Source: Pseudoduganella danionis
GTDB taxonomy: Bacteria; Pseudomonadota; Gammaproteobacteria; Burkholderiales; Burkholderiaceae_D
Assembly: GCF_009720775.1 (NCBI RefSeq)
Contig: NZ_WNKW01000005.1
Location: forward strand, 310,001 to 374,000
DNA length: 64,000 bases
Direction of reading: 5' to 3'
Every line of letters begins with the position of its first letter. Positions within the stretch are counted from its first letter, which is position 1. Both the position numbers and the translations under genes were made by a program. Shown here piece after piece: positions 18,604 to 28,400 of this stretch. The notes under the pieces are model-generated. The model made no database searches. It was not told the origin of the DNA and worked only from the letters and a program-made list of their open reading frames with translations.

Positions 18604-20091
18604 CTAGCCGTAAGGGGTGTAGGTGAAGCCCTGGCCTATGGTCGCGGCCAGCGTGGTGACGTTCTCGAGACTTTCGCCGAAATAGGCTAAGACCTGGGCC
18701 TGGGTACCGCCGGCATTATTCATGTAGTTGAGCCAGTACGCTACGCCCCCGTCTTCGCCGGCGCGGTGCAGCACGTTATGGTAGAGCTTGTCGATAAAGT
18801 CGGCATTGCTCAGATTACTGCCATACATATCGATGAATTCCTTGCTGGTGACAAAGTTGCCAGCCACCTCATTGAGTGACATGCCCTTGTCCATCTGGTA
18901 GATCCAGAAGCCCAGACCGCCACTATCCGGCGTTCGGTTGAATGCTGCCTGATACAGCCGGTATGCCTGCCCACCTATACCGCTCACATCGAGCGCCAGC
19001 ATGGTATCGGCAAACTGTAGCCGTTCGATATTGCTGAGCGTATCCACGCCTTCCGCACCCGTCTGGTCCGTGAGCGTATAGCCTGTGCTGGTGGCAGCCA
19101 GTGTGTAGCTGGCACGGTTAGCGTGGTACACCACCTTGTCTACCCCCGCAGCACCGTCGATCAGATCGTTGCCGGCGCTGTTCGTCAACACATCATTGCC
19201 GGAAGTACCCATATACACGCCCGACACCCGCGCGCTCGCTGGGCTCAGCAGTTTTTCCTGATAGCCCGCGCCATCCGTGTAGGAAAGCTGCACGGTAATC
19301 GCTGCTCCGGCCTGGCTAGCACCCAGTTGCAGCGTGCTGGTCGTGGCGCCGTTGATGGTCGTGCCGTCGGCCAGCCACTGGTAGTTCAGCAGCCCCAAGC
19401 CATCTGCATCGGCCACCGTGGTCAGTGCCGTCAGGGTCTGTCCAGTCTGGGGCGTGCCGCTGATAGTGACCGTACCGGTTGGCGCATGGTTGGCCGCCAA
19501 AGTGGTGAAACTTTCCGTCACCCCTGCAAACGCATTACCCGCGCCATCGCTGAGTGCAGCGGCGCCTATTACCAGCTTGTAGCCGCTGCCAGGTGCCAGA
19601 TCGGCACTGGGATTGATCGTCACGGTGCTGCCGGCGATGCTGACGGCGCTACTGCCCGCCGAATAGGTTTCCACCAGTTCACCCGATGCAGTCTGCAGTT
19701 GTATGGTGCCGCTGCCGAACTTGATGTTTTCACTAAAATTCAGCACCAGATTGGCGCTGACCGCCACTTTGCTGGCACCATTGGCCGGCGTGCTGCTGAG
19801 CAGAGTAGGCGCGCTGGTGTCACCAAAATACGTGCTGAGGTCGATACTGTTGCGGCCGGTGTTGAACACCAGTTTTTCGATGTTGTACAACTTGGCGTGC
19901 AGCGAGGCGCTGGCGCCGGAAACGCTATCGACCGTCACCGCGCCATCGCTAAGCTGGGCGATCACATAGTCACTCTGCTTGGAGGTACCTAGATTCAGCG
20001 TATCCACCCCACCCAGGCCATCGAGCGTAAAAGTCCCGGCCTGCACCACGGTCCAGGAATCATTATTTGCTGTACCCAAAATTGTTGCCAT
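18604..20091 (-). CDS. Secreted modular protein: Ig-like domain, RTX-type repeat, DUF4214
   Basis: 495 residues, with an N-terminal ILGTANNDSW region instead of a Sec signal peptide, as is usual for type I secretion substrates. Next comes a bacterial Ig/SwmB-like domain (about 92-195, STPANGASKVAVSANLVLNFSE), a second beta domain (HAPTGTVTISGTPQTGQTLT, about 198-290), a single RTX-like calcium motif (GTSGNDVLTNSAGNDLIDG, about 296-314), and a C-terminal DUF4214 region (about 375-480: YRLYQAAFNRTPDSGGLGFW and a second copy LYHNVLHRAGEDGGVAYW). DUF4214 domains are found in secreted surface and S-layer-like proteins. No type I exporter genes are adjacent. Function unknown, probably adhesion or surface. 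Confidence 0.78.
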   Translation of the reverse strand: MATILGTANNDSWTVVQAGTFTLDGLGGVDTLNLGTSKQSDYVIAQLSDGAVTVDSVSGASASLHAKLYNIEKLVFNTGRNSIDLSTYFGDTSAPTLLSSTPANGASKVAVSANLVLNFSENIKFGSGTIQLQTASGELVETYSAGSSAVSIAGSTVTINPSADLAPGSGYKLVIGAAALSDGAGNAFAGVTESFTTLAANHAPTGTVTISGTPQTGQTLTALTTVADADGLGLLNYQWLADGTTINGATTSTLQLGASQAGAAITVQLSYTDGAGYQEKLLSPASARVSGVYMGTSGNDVLTNSAGNDLIDGAAGVDKVVYHANRASYTLAATSTGYTLTDQTGAEGVDTLSNIERLQFADTMLALDVSGIGGQAYRLYQAAFNRTPDSGGLGFWIYQMDKGMSLNEVAGNFVTSKEFIDMYGSNLSNADFIDKLYHNVLHRAGEDGGVAYWLNYMNNAGGTQAQVLAYFGESLENVTTLAATIGQGFTYTPYG

Positions 20092-20244
20092 CTACAACCT
20101 CCACGTATGTCGATCTAATTATTGCAGCAAATTATGCAGCAAACACCAGCCAGCGTTGGAATTCTGCAGCCGGCCGCCACGCTGCTTGCCTTTCTTCCTT
20201 TCTGGCATCAAAATCGCTGGGAATAGGCATTATCACAACACCAC

Positions 20245-20769
20245 ATGCATACTATGCCGCGACACCATTCCATCCTGCAGCCTTGCGCTCTGATCCTGAC
20301 CCTGTCCAGCATGCTGCCGATGGCCCATGCTGGACAGCCGGAAGCGGGCAGCATGGCACCGGAGTTCAGCCTGGCCAGCCCACAGGGCACGATACGGCTG
20401 GCTGACTACCGCGGCAAGACCGTGTATCTGGATTTCTGGGCTTCGTGGTGCGGCCCATGCAAGCAATCCTTCCCGTGGATGAATGCCATGCAGGCCAAAT
20501 ACGCGGCGCAAGGCTTGCAGGTGATTGCCGTCAATCTCGATGCCAAAGCCGAAGATGCCCACACCTTCCTGTCCAGCGTACCGGCCCAGTTTACTATCGC
20601 CTTTGATGCGGCCGGCGTCTCAGCCCAGCAATATCGCATCAAAGGCATGCCCAGCAGCGTGCTGATAGGACGCGATGGCAAGGTACTCAGCGTCCATGCG
20701 GGCTTCAATCAGGCGGCCAGGGCCGAACTCGAACAACAGATCACCACTGCACTGGGAGTAGCTCCATGA
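20245..20769 (+). CDS. Exported TlpA-like thiol-disulfide oxidoreductase
   Basis: Periplasmic thioredoxin-fold protein of 174 residues. A signal peptide (PCALILTLSSMLPMAHA, cleavage near residue 29) is followed by an AhpC/TlpA domain with WCGPC at 68-72 and the cis-Pro loop GMPSSVLI near 135. Likely reduces disulfides of exported partners. An alternative ATG lies at 20254. The stop overlaps the next gene's ATG by four bases, so it is the first gene of the four-gene operon with DUF4266, DUF3570 and ApbE proteins. The obvious client is the Cys-tailed lipoprotein encoded next; that is an inference from coupling. Confidence 0.85.
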   Translation: MHTMPRHHSILQPCALILTLSSMLPMAHAGQPEAGSMAPEFSLASPQGTIRLADYRGKTVYLDFWASWCGPCKQSFPWMNAMQAKYAAQGLQVIAVNLDAKAEDAHTFLSSVPAQFTIAFDAAGVSAQQYRIKGMPSSVLIGRDGKVLSVHAGFNQAARAELEQQITTALGVAP

Positions 20770-20993
20770 AGCGTCTTATTCTGCGCGGCAGCGCACTGGC
20801 TGCCTGCTTGCTGCTAAGCGCATGCGCCGGCATCACGCCGGTGCAGCCATGGCAGAAAGGCATACTGGCCAAACCTGAAATGACCTTTGCCGGAGACAAC
20901 CTAGGCAATGAATTCAACGAACACATTTATTCCAGCCGTGAAGGCGCTTCCGGTGGCAGCGGTGCCAATGGCGGCGGCTGCGGCTGCTACTAA
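20766..20993 (+). CDS. DUF4266 small lipoprotein with Gly-rich C-G-C tail
   Basis: 75-residue lipoprotein. MKRLILRGSALAACLLLSAC gives a lipobox LSAC with lipidated Cys20. The mature part has VQPWQKGILAKPEM and HIYSSREGASGG, conserved in DUF4266, and ends in a glycine run and C-G-C-Y (Cys72, Cys74). With only one other Cys (the lipidated one), the Cys72/Cys74 pair is a plausible disulfide or metal site and a likely substrate of the thioredoxin encoded just upstream. ATGA overlap with that gene; nine bases before the DUF3570 gene. Biochemical role unknown. Confidence 0.82.
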   Translation: MKRLILRGSALAACLLLSACAGITPVQPWQKGILAKPEMTFAGDNLGNEFNEHIYSSREGASGGSGANGGGCGCY

Positions 20994-21002
20994 GGCGGTG
21001 CC

Positions 21003-22109
21003 ATGAGTCAGACCACCTCCCGCCGCCCGCTGCTGGCCGCAGCACTGAGCCTGCCCCTGCTCTCGGCGCAAGCTGAAGCACCGCCCGACAACGCTACGCT
21101 GGCCTTCAAATATCTCGACTATCAGGATAGCCAGCCCGGTGCCAACCGGGTGCGCGTGACAGCGCCCGAAGTCAGCCTGATGACACCGGTCGGCCAGGCC
21201 TGGTCGCTCAGTGCCAACCATATCGTCGACAGCATCACGGGAGCCTCGCCGGCCTACCATACGGAAGCACTGATCCGTCTGCACGACCAGCGCCGCGCCA
21301 GCGACATCAGCATGACCCACTACAGCGAGCTGACCACGGCCACCATCGGTGCCAGCTATTCGGCCGAAGCCGACTATGTGTCGCGCGGCCTCAGCCTGGC
21401 CGGCACGCTCTCCACCGAAGACAAGAACACCACCTGGAATGCCGGCCTCAACGTCCTGCACGATACGATAGACCCCAGCAACCAGATCGTCAGCAACGAG
21501 CGCAAGAATGTGCTCGACCTCTCGCTGGGCTGGACCCAGGTACTCAGCACCCATGATCTGGCCCAGCTACTGTTCGGCTATTCGCGCGGACGCGGTTACT
21601 TCAGCGATCCCTATAAAGTGTTCGACCAGCGCCCGCGCACGCGCAAGCACAGCACCGTGCTGCTGCGCTGGAACCACCATCTGGAAAGCAGCGGCGGCAC
21701 CAGCCGGCTCAGCTATCGCTACTATCAGGATAGTTTCGCCATCCACGCCCATACGCTGACGGCAGAGTACGTTCAGCCACTGGCAGGCGGCTGGACCCTG
21801 ACGCCACAGCTACGCCTGTACAGCCAGAGCGCGGCCGACTTCTACGTGGAGCACGACATCAGTTCCGATCCGTTTCCCACCAATCCGCCCGTCACGGCCA
21901 GCTATTACACGGAAGAGCAAAGGCTGGCCGCGTATGGCGCCCGCACGCTGGGACTGACGGTCAGCAAGAAGCTGGGCCTGTGGAGTGTGGACTTGCGTGG
22001 CCAGCACTATGAACAGCGTAGCAACTGGAGCTGGTTTGGCAGCGGTAGCCGCAATCTGGCGCCGTTCCGCGCCCGCATAGTGCAGTTTGCCGTAACGCGC
22101 CAGTTCTGA
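21003..22109 (+). CDS. DUF3570 outer-membrane beta-barrel-like protein with ApbE target motif
   Basis: 368 residues. The N-terminal RRPLLAAALSLPLLSAQA is a signal peptide. The rest alternates polar and aromatic residues in short strands (LAFKYLDYQDSQ, VLLRWNHHLESSG, LTPQLRLYSQSA) and ends in Phe (FAVTRQF), the usual C-terminal signature of outer-membrane barrels. Residues 76-82 read D-S-I-T-G-A-S, exactly the Dxx[ST]GA[ST] motif at which ApbE attaches FMN to Thr (here Thr79). The ApbE gene follows after four bases. I infer that the protein may be covalently flavinylated and act as an electron carrier at the outer membrane. DUF3570 itself has no function that I know of. Confidence 0.8.
   Translation: MSQTTSRRPLLAAALSLPLLSAQAEAPPDNATLAFKYLDYQDSQPGANRVRVTAPEVSLMTPVGQAWSLSANHIVDSITGASPAYHTEALIRLHDQRRASDISMTHYSELTTATIGASYSAEADYVSRGLSLAGTLSTEDKNTTWNAGLNVLHDTIDPSNQIVSNERKNVLDLSLGWTQVLSTHDLAQLLFGYSRGRGYFSDPYKVFDQRPRTRKHSTVLLRWNHHLESSGGTSRLSYRYYQDSFAIHAHTLTAEYVQPLAGGWTLTPQLRLYSQSAADFYVEHDISSDPFPTNPPVTASYYTEEQRLAAYGARTLGLTVSKKLGLWSVDLRGQHYEQRSNWSWFGSGSRNLAPFRARIVQFAVTRQF
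21228..21248 (+). other. Predicted covalent flavinylation site (DSITGAS, Thr79)
   Basis: Codons GAC AGC ATC ACG GGA GCC TCG encode D76-S-I-T-G-A-S82. The same Dxx[ST]GA[ST] pattern is the flavinylation site of NqrC and RnfG. It lies about 50 residues after the predicted signal peptide cleavage, between early predicted strands, so it would face either the periplasm or the exterior. Confidence 0.55.
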
Positions 22110-22113
22110 CAGC

Positions 22114-23016
22114 GTGGAGATCTTTCGTCTGCCGTTTGGCGCCATGGCCAGCCAGTGCGAAATCGTGCTGGCCGCGCCCGACCTCGCGCGCGCGCGCACG
22201 CAGGCCGCTGCCGCGATGGCGGAAGTGGCCAGGATAGAACACAAGTACTCGCGCTATCGGCCCGACAGCATCGTGGCAAGGATCAATCAGGCCGCAGGCC
22301 GCACCGCCGTGCAGTGCGACGATGAAACGCTGGCGCTGCTGCAGTTCGCCGACGAGCTTTACCAGCATAGCGCCGGCCTGTTCGACCTCACTTCGGGCGT
22401 GCTGCGTCAGGCCTGGGACTTCCGCCAGCCGCGCCTGCCGGATGCGGCCCGGCTAGCCGAGTGTCTGCAACGGATAGGCTGGCCGCGCGTGCAGCGTGAC
22501 GGCGCCAGCATCTACCTGCCGCAGGCCGGCATGCAGCTGGACTTCGGCGGCTTCGGCAAGGAATATGCGGCCGACCGCGCCGCTGATGTGCTGCGCCAGC
22601 ATGGCGTGCAGCATGGCTATGTCAACCTGGCCGGCGACTTCCGCATCCTCGGCCCGCGCCCCAACGGCACACCATGGCAGATCGGCATACAGGACCCGCG
22701 CCAGCGCGACCGTCTGGTGGCCAGCATCCCCGTACTGCAGGGCGCGCTCACCACCAGTGGCGATTACGAGCGCTATTTCGAGCTCGATGGCCAGCGCTAT
22801 TGCCACATTCTCGATCCGCGCGATGGCCAGCCGGTACGCTACTGGCGCTCGGTGACGATACTCGCGCCGCTGGCCATTGTCGCTGGCGGCGTGAGCACCA
22901 TCGCCATGCTAAAACAGCAACAGGGGCTAGCCTATCTCGAAGCTAGTGGCTATAGCTATCTGGCCATAGACCATCAGGGCCAGCCCCATCAGGCCGTGCG
23001 CCACCAGACGCCTTAG
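22114..23016 (+). CDS. apbE: FAD:protein FMN transferase (ApbE), without signal peptide
   Basis: Transfers FMN from FAD to a Ser/Thr of target proteins, Mg-dependent. 300 residues with the family blocks RYRPDSIVARIN (about 46-57), DLTSGVLR (about 91), DFGGFGKEYAADRA (about 144-157), VNLAGDFRILG and TTSGDYERYF (near 211) with HILDPRDG after it. Starts at GTG 22114, four bases after the DUF3570 stop. Unusually the sequence starts directly in the fold (MEIFRLPFGAMASQCEI) with no signal peptide or lipobox, and no upstream in-frame alternative gives one. So either it acts in the cytosol before export or it leaves another way. The last gene of the operon. Confidence 0.88.
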   Translation: MEIFRLPFGAMASQCEIVLAAPDLARARTQAAAAMAEVARIEHKYSRYRPDSIVARINQAAGRTAVQCDDETLALLQFADELYQHSAGLFDLTSGVLRQAWDFRQPRLPDAARLAECLQRIGWPRVQRDGASIYLPQAGMQLDFGGFGKEYAADRAADVLRQHGVQHGYVNLAGDFRILGPRPNGTPWQIGIQDPRQRDRLVASIPVLQGALTTSGDYERYFELDGQRYCHILDPRDGQPVRYWRSVTILAPLAIVAGGVSTIAMLKQQQGLAYLEASGYSYLAIDHQGQPHQAVRHQTP

Positions 23017-23191
23017 ATCAAGATTGGCCGCCCCGGGAACGCCGCGCCACGGCGCTTTCCTGCATCAGCGCGCAACACTGGCGCACGCCCTCCGCTTATA
23101 TTTCCTGCAGCCATTGCTAATTTAGAAGCCACCATCTATATTCGTGGTGCAACAAGGTAGTTTGGCCGTCTTTTTACTTTTGTCTGGACCT

Positions 23192-24271
23192 ATGAAGCTT
23201 TCCGTCGTCATTGTCGATGATTCGGAGATTAACCTCTCCCTGTTCAAGAATTTCGTTGCACGCATCGACGGACTGGACCCGCTGTGCTTCAGTGTCTCGG
23301 CCGATGCCTTGAACTGGTGCGAACAGCATGGCGCCGACATCGTCATCGTCGATTACATGATGCCGGCGCCGGATGGCATCGAAGTGGTCAAGCGCATCGC
23401 CCGCATGCCGCATATGCGCGATGTACCAGTGATCATGATTACCGCCAACGACCAGAAACAGGTGCGCGTGGCAGCGCTGGAATCCGGTGCGACCGACTTC
23501 CTCAACAAGCCGGTCGACAAGAGCGAATTCATCGCCCGTATCCGCAACATGGCCACCATGCGGCGCAGCCAGCGCCTGCTGAGCGACCGCGCCGCCCTGC
23601 TGTCCGAAGAAGTGGCGCAGGCCACACGTGCCATCATCGAACGCGAACGCGATACCATCGTACGGCTGAGCCGCGCGGCCGAATACCGCGATCCCGAAAC
23701 GGGCAACCACATCCTGCGCATGGCCCATATCGCCAAACTGGTGGGCGCGCAGATGGGCTTGAGCGCCGCCGATCAGACTTTGCTGCTGGAAGCGGCCCCC
23801 ATGCACGATATCGGCAAGGTGGGCATCCCCGATCACATCCTGCTGAAGCCGGGGCGGCTCAATCCCGAAGAATTTTTCATCATGAAGCAGCATGCCGAAA
23901 TCGGCTACGCCATCCTCAGCAACAGCCCTTCGCCGATACTCGATGCGGCCGCCGAGATCGCCCTGTGCCACCACGAAAAGTTCGATGGCAGCGGCTATCC
24001 GCGTGGCCTGCGCGGCAAGGAAATTCCCCTGTTCAGCCGCATCGTCGCGGTCTCCGATGTATTCGATGCGCTGACTTCGGCACGGCCTTACAAGCGCGCG
24101 TGGGAGCTCGATCGGGCGCGCGATTTCCTGATCGACAATAGCGGCAACCATTTCGATCCCGACTGCGTCGATGCCTTCCTCAAAGTCTGGGACGAGGTGC
24201 TGCGCGTGCGCGAGCAGATAGGCATAGACCGCTGCGACAGCGACGATTTCAACGAACCCAGCCACCCCTAG
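23192..24271 (+). CDS. Response regulator with HD-GYP domain (c-di-GMP phosphodiesterase)
   Basis: 359-residue cytosolic protein. Receiver domain about 1-120 with phosphoacceptor Asp54 (IVIVDYMMP) and Lys106 (NKPVD). After a coiled linker, an HD-GYP domain about 155-345 with HD at 205-206 (MHDIGKVG) and an intact GYP at 268-270 (FDGSGYPRG), so it should hydrolyse cyclic di-GMP. ATG 23192 is chosen over the upstream in-frame start at 23144 because the receiver begins immediately (MKLSVVIVDDSE). First gene of an operon with FIST and hybrid kinase genes (16- and 36-base gaps), which probably supply the phosphate. Confidence 0.9.
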   Translation: MKLSVVIVDDSEINLSLFKNFVARIDGLDPLCFSVSADALNWCEQHGADIVIVDYMMPAPDGIEVVKRIARMPHMRDVPVIMITANDQKQVRVAALESGATDFLNKPVDKSEFIARIRNMATMRRSQRLLSDRAALLSEEVAQATRAIIERERDTIVRLSRAAEYRDPETGNHILRMAHIAKLVGAQMGLSAADQTLLLEAAPMHDIGKVGIPDHILLKPGRLNPEEFFIMKQHAEIGYAILSNSPSPILDAAAEIALCHHEKFDGSGYPRGLRGKEIPLFSRIVAVSDVFDALTSARPYKRAWELDRARDFLIDNSGNHFDPDCVDAFLKVWDEVLRVREQIGIDRCDSDDFNEPSHP

Positions 24272-24287
24272 TCTAGCGAGCCTCGCC

Positions 24288-25445
24288 ATGCAGATCCAGC
24301 AAGCCAGCTTCAAACCGGGCGACGACGTCGCCGCCGCACTCGCACCGCTGAGTGCCATCGCACCGCAACTGGTGCTGGTGTTCGCCGCGCCGCAGTTCTT
24401 TAGCGGCAGCGGCGCGGCGGAGCAGCTGACGGCCCAGCTACAGGCCACGTTTCCGGCCGCGCAGCTGATAGGCTGCTCGACTGCCGGCGAAATCAATGGC
24501 GCCTGCGTGCAGGAAAATAGCGCTGTCGTCACGGCCGTACATTTCCAGCATGCGCGCGTGCTGGCAGCGGCCACCGAACTGACCGGCATGGAAGCTTCGT
24601 ATGCTGCTGGCCAGCGGGTCGGCAAGGCACTGGCCCAGCCAGATCTGCGCGCGGTGCTGGTGTTTGCGCCCGGCGTGGCCGTCAACGGCAGCGCGCTGGT
24701 GGCCGGCATGACGGCAGCACTGGGCTCCAGCCTGCCCATCATGGGCGGTCTGGCCGGTGACAATGGCGCTTTCCAGCAGACCTGGACCATAGGCAAGGAT
24801 GGCATTTCGCCGCGCGCCGTGGTGGCCGTGGGGCTGGCCGGCGCCCAGCTGCAGATCGGCCATGGTTTCTTCGGCGGCTGGCGCGCGTTCGGCCCGGCGC
24901 GCTGCGTGACGCGCTGCGAAGGCAATCTGCTGTATGAACTTGATAACGAACCGGCACTGGAAGTGTACAAGCGCTATCTGGGTGATTATGCACGCGACCT
25001 GCCCGCTTCGGGCCTGCTGTTCCCGTTCGAGATGCTGGGCGACGATCTGTCCGAAGTCGGCCTGATCCGCACCATCCTCGGCATCGACGAAGCCAATGGC
25101 TCGCTGCTGCTGGCAGGCGCCATCCATCAGGGCGGCTTCCTGCGCCTGATGCAGGCGTCCACCGATGCGCTGATCGACGGCGCCGAAGTGGCGGCGGAAA
25201 AAACCATCGAAATGCAGCAGCCGGCCACGCCCCATCTGGCGCTGCTGGTGTCCTGCGTGGGCCGCAAGCTGGTCATGGGCGACCGCGTGGAAGAGGAAAT
25301 CGAGGCCGTCACGGCCAGGTTGGGCAAACAGGCCCACGCCACCGGCTTCTACTCGTATGGCGAAATTACGCCGTTTGCACCGGGCGTGGCGTGCGAAGTA
25401 CACAACCAGACCATGACCATTACCACCATCAGCGAGCGCGCATAA
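24288..25445 (+). CDS. FIST-domain sensory protein
   Basis: 385 residues, cytosolic. FIST_N about 25-220 (QLIGCSTAGEINGACVQENS, then ALGSSLPIMGGLAGDNG) and FIST_C about 225-365 (EVYKRYLGDYARDLP, then CVGRKLVMGDRVEEEIEAV, TGFYSYGEITP) are clear. FIST domains bind small ligands, proposed to be amino acids, and feed two-component or c-di-GMP signalling. It is between an HD-GYP response regulator and a hybrid kinase, so it probably acts as the separate input module of that pathway. Confidence 0.88.
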   Translation: MQIQQASFKPGDDVAAALAPLSAIAPQLVLVFAAPQFFSGSGAAEQLTAQLQATFPAAQLIGCSTAGEINGACVQENSAVVTAVHFQHARVLAAATELTGMEASYAAGQRVGKALAQPDLRAVLVFAPGVAVNGSALVAGMTAALGSSLPIMGGLAGDNGAFQQTWTIGKDGISPRAVVAVGLAGAQLQIGHGFFGGWRAFGPARCVTRCEGNLLYELDNEPALEVYKRYLGDYARDLPASGLLFPFEMLGDDLSEVGLIRTILGIDEANGSLLLAGAIHQGGFLRLMQASTDALIDGAEVAAEKTIEMQQPATPHLALLVSCVGRKLVMGDRVEEEIEAVTARLGKQAHATGFYSYGEITPFAPGVACEVHNQTMTITTISERA

Positions 25446-25481
25446 GCATGGACCGGCAGCGGCCATCGGGGGAGCCTAGCA

Positions 25482-28400
25482 TTGCAGCATAAGACATTCC
25501 TGCGCCAGTTGAAGCGCACCACGGGCATCGAGGATAGCCAGCAACTGCAAGCGTTTCTGGACGCTGCGCACGCGCTGGGCGGCAATTCCGAACTGCCCGA
25601 AAGCGTGCGCCGTGGCCTGCAAGGGATGGGCGAACTGTTCGAGCGCGTGGTGCGCACCTATGAGCAGTATGATCGCGACCTCGACCTGCGCACGCGCAGC
25701 CTGGAACTGAGTTCGCGCGAACTGACCGAGGCCAATTCGCGCCAGCGTCAGGAACTGGCCAGACGCGAAAGCGCCATTGCCCTGCTGCGCGAGACCGCGC
25801 AGGCACTGCAGGATGATCCCGCCGGTGCCGATGGCCGTAGCGGCGACCTGTATGATGTGGTGGAGCTGATTAACGAGCTGGTGCAGCAGCGCCGCGCCGG
25901 CGAGCAGGCCCTGCGCCAGGCCCAGCGCGCACTGGAGAACCAGAAGTTCGCGATGGACCAGCATGCCATCATCAGCATTACCGACCCGGATGGCTGCATC
26001 ACCTACGCCAATGAACGCTTCTGCAGCGTGTCCGGCTATACGCGCGAGGAACTGATAGGCTCCAACCACCGCCTGATCAACTCGACCTACCACCCGAAAG
26101 AGTTCTTCGCCAATATGTGGGAGACCATACGTTCGGGCCGGGTGTGGGACAACCAGGTTTGCAACCGCGCCAAGGACGGCAGCTTGTACTGGGTACACGC
26201 CACCATCGTGCCCTTCCTCGACGAGGGCGGCAAGCCCTATCAGTATGTCGCCATCCGCACGGACATCACGGCCCACCACGCACTGATGCAGCGCCTGCAG
26301 GAGCAGCTGCACTTCGTGGAAGAGCTGTTCGAAGCCATTCCGCTGCCCGTCTACGTGAAGGACGCGCAGCGCCGCTACCAGCAGGTCAACCCGGCGTTCG
26401 AGCAGTTCTTCAACGTCAAGCGGGCCGATATTCTGGGCAAGACCGTATTCGATCTGCTGACGCCGGATGGCGCAGCCATGCACGACGCCTACGACAGCCG
26501 CCTGTTCGCCGGCGAAGCGCTGCAAAGCTTCGAAGCGCTGATCCCCACGGCCGATGGGCGCCAGCGCGAAGGCATCTACCAGAAGGCCTTGCTGACCCGT
26601 CCCGATGGCGAAGTGGCGGGACTGGTAGGCACCATCGCCGACATCACCGAGCGCAAGAACCTCGAACGCGAAGCCTTGCTGGCCAAGGAAGCGGCGGAAG
26701 CCGCCACCCGCGCCAAGAGCGACTTCCTGGCCAATATGAGCCACGAGATCCGCACGCCGATGAACAGCATCCTGGGCATGACGGAACTGGCGCTCGATAC
26801 CAACCTGACGCCTGAACAGCGCGAGTATCTGACCATCAGCAAATCGTCCACCGAAGCGCTGCTGACCATCATTAACGACATCCTCGACTTCTCCAAGATC
26901 GAAGCGGGCAAGCTGCAGATTGATGAAACCCGCTTCGACCTGCAGGACATGGTGGGCAATACCCTCAAGGTGCTGGCCGAGCAGGAGAACAGCAAGCGGC
27001 TGGAGTTCGGCTGCTATATCGCGCCCGACGTGCCAGCCTTTGTGGTGGGCGACGGCGGGCGCCTGCGCCAGATTCTGATGAACCTGGTCGGCAATGCCAT
27101 CAAGTTCACCCGTCAGGGCGAAGTCATCGTGTACGTCGATCTGGCCGAACATGACGACGACCACGGCACGCTGCACTTCTCCGTGCGTGATAGCGGCATC
27201 GGTATTCCTGCCGCCAAGCAGCAGGCCATTTTCGAAGCCTTCGAGCAGGCCGACACGTCAACCACGCGCCACTATGGCGGTACGGGTCTGGGCCTGACCA
27301 TCTCCAGCTATCTGGTGTCGCTGATGGGCGGGCGCATCTGGGTCCACAGTGAGGAAGGCGTAGGCAGTACCTTCCATTTCACCGCCCAGTTCCGCTGCCC
27401 TGGAAACGATACGCCGCCACGCCTGTCCAGCCGCCTCGGTGCACTGACTGACCAGCACGTGCTGCTGGTGGTGGGCAATGATAGCTGCCGCCAGATTCTG
27501 GCCGATACGCTGCAGCAGTGGCAGGTGCGTGTGACCGCCGTGGCCAGTGGCGCGGCAGCGCTGGAGCTACTGCGCCAGCCCGATAGCCACTATGCCTGCG
27601 TGCTGCTGGACGCGCTACTGCACGACCAGCACAGCGCCGAAACGGCAGCCGCCATCAACGCCCTGCCGTCCGCGCAGCGCGTGCCGATGGTGGTGATGGC
27701 GCCCACCGCCAGCCTCGGTAGCGAACGCTGGAAAGAAGTCAGCGTCAACAACATCATCACCAAGCCGGTGCTGCAGGGCGATCTGGCCAATGCGCTGCTG
27801 CTGGCCACGGGCGCCGAACCACTGCAGCCGCTGTTGCCAGCGACTCAGAACACCACACCGTCGGAACCGCGCCCGCTGGCGCCGCTCGACATCCTGCTGG
27901 TGGAAGACCATCCTTCCAACCAGCGCCTCGCCATCACGCTGCTGGAACGCTGGGGCAACCGCATCACGCTGGCGCAGGATGGCCGCGAAGCGCTCGACAA
28001 GCTGGCCAGCCAGCGTTTCGATCTGGTGCTGATGGATATGCAGATGCCCGTTATCGACGGGCTGGAAGCGACCCGCATGTTCCGCGCCACAGAACAGGGC
28101 CAGCGCACCCCTATCATCGCCATGACGGCCAACGCCATGCAGGGCGATAAGGAACGCTGTCTGGCGGCCGGCATGGATGGCTATCTGACCAAACCGTTCA
28201 AGCGTGACCAGTTGCGCGCCGTGCTGGAGCTCTACCATCCGCGCCCCAACGATGCGGCCAGCTTCGACTACGCAAAAGCGCTGCGCGAAACCGAACAGGA
28301 AGTGCTGGAAATCATCGGCGAACAAGCGCTGGACATCTTCCCGCAGGATTTCGCTGCGTTGCGCGCCGCCGTCGCGGCAGGCGACCATGCCACCATTACC

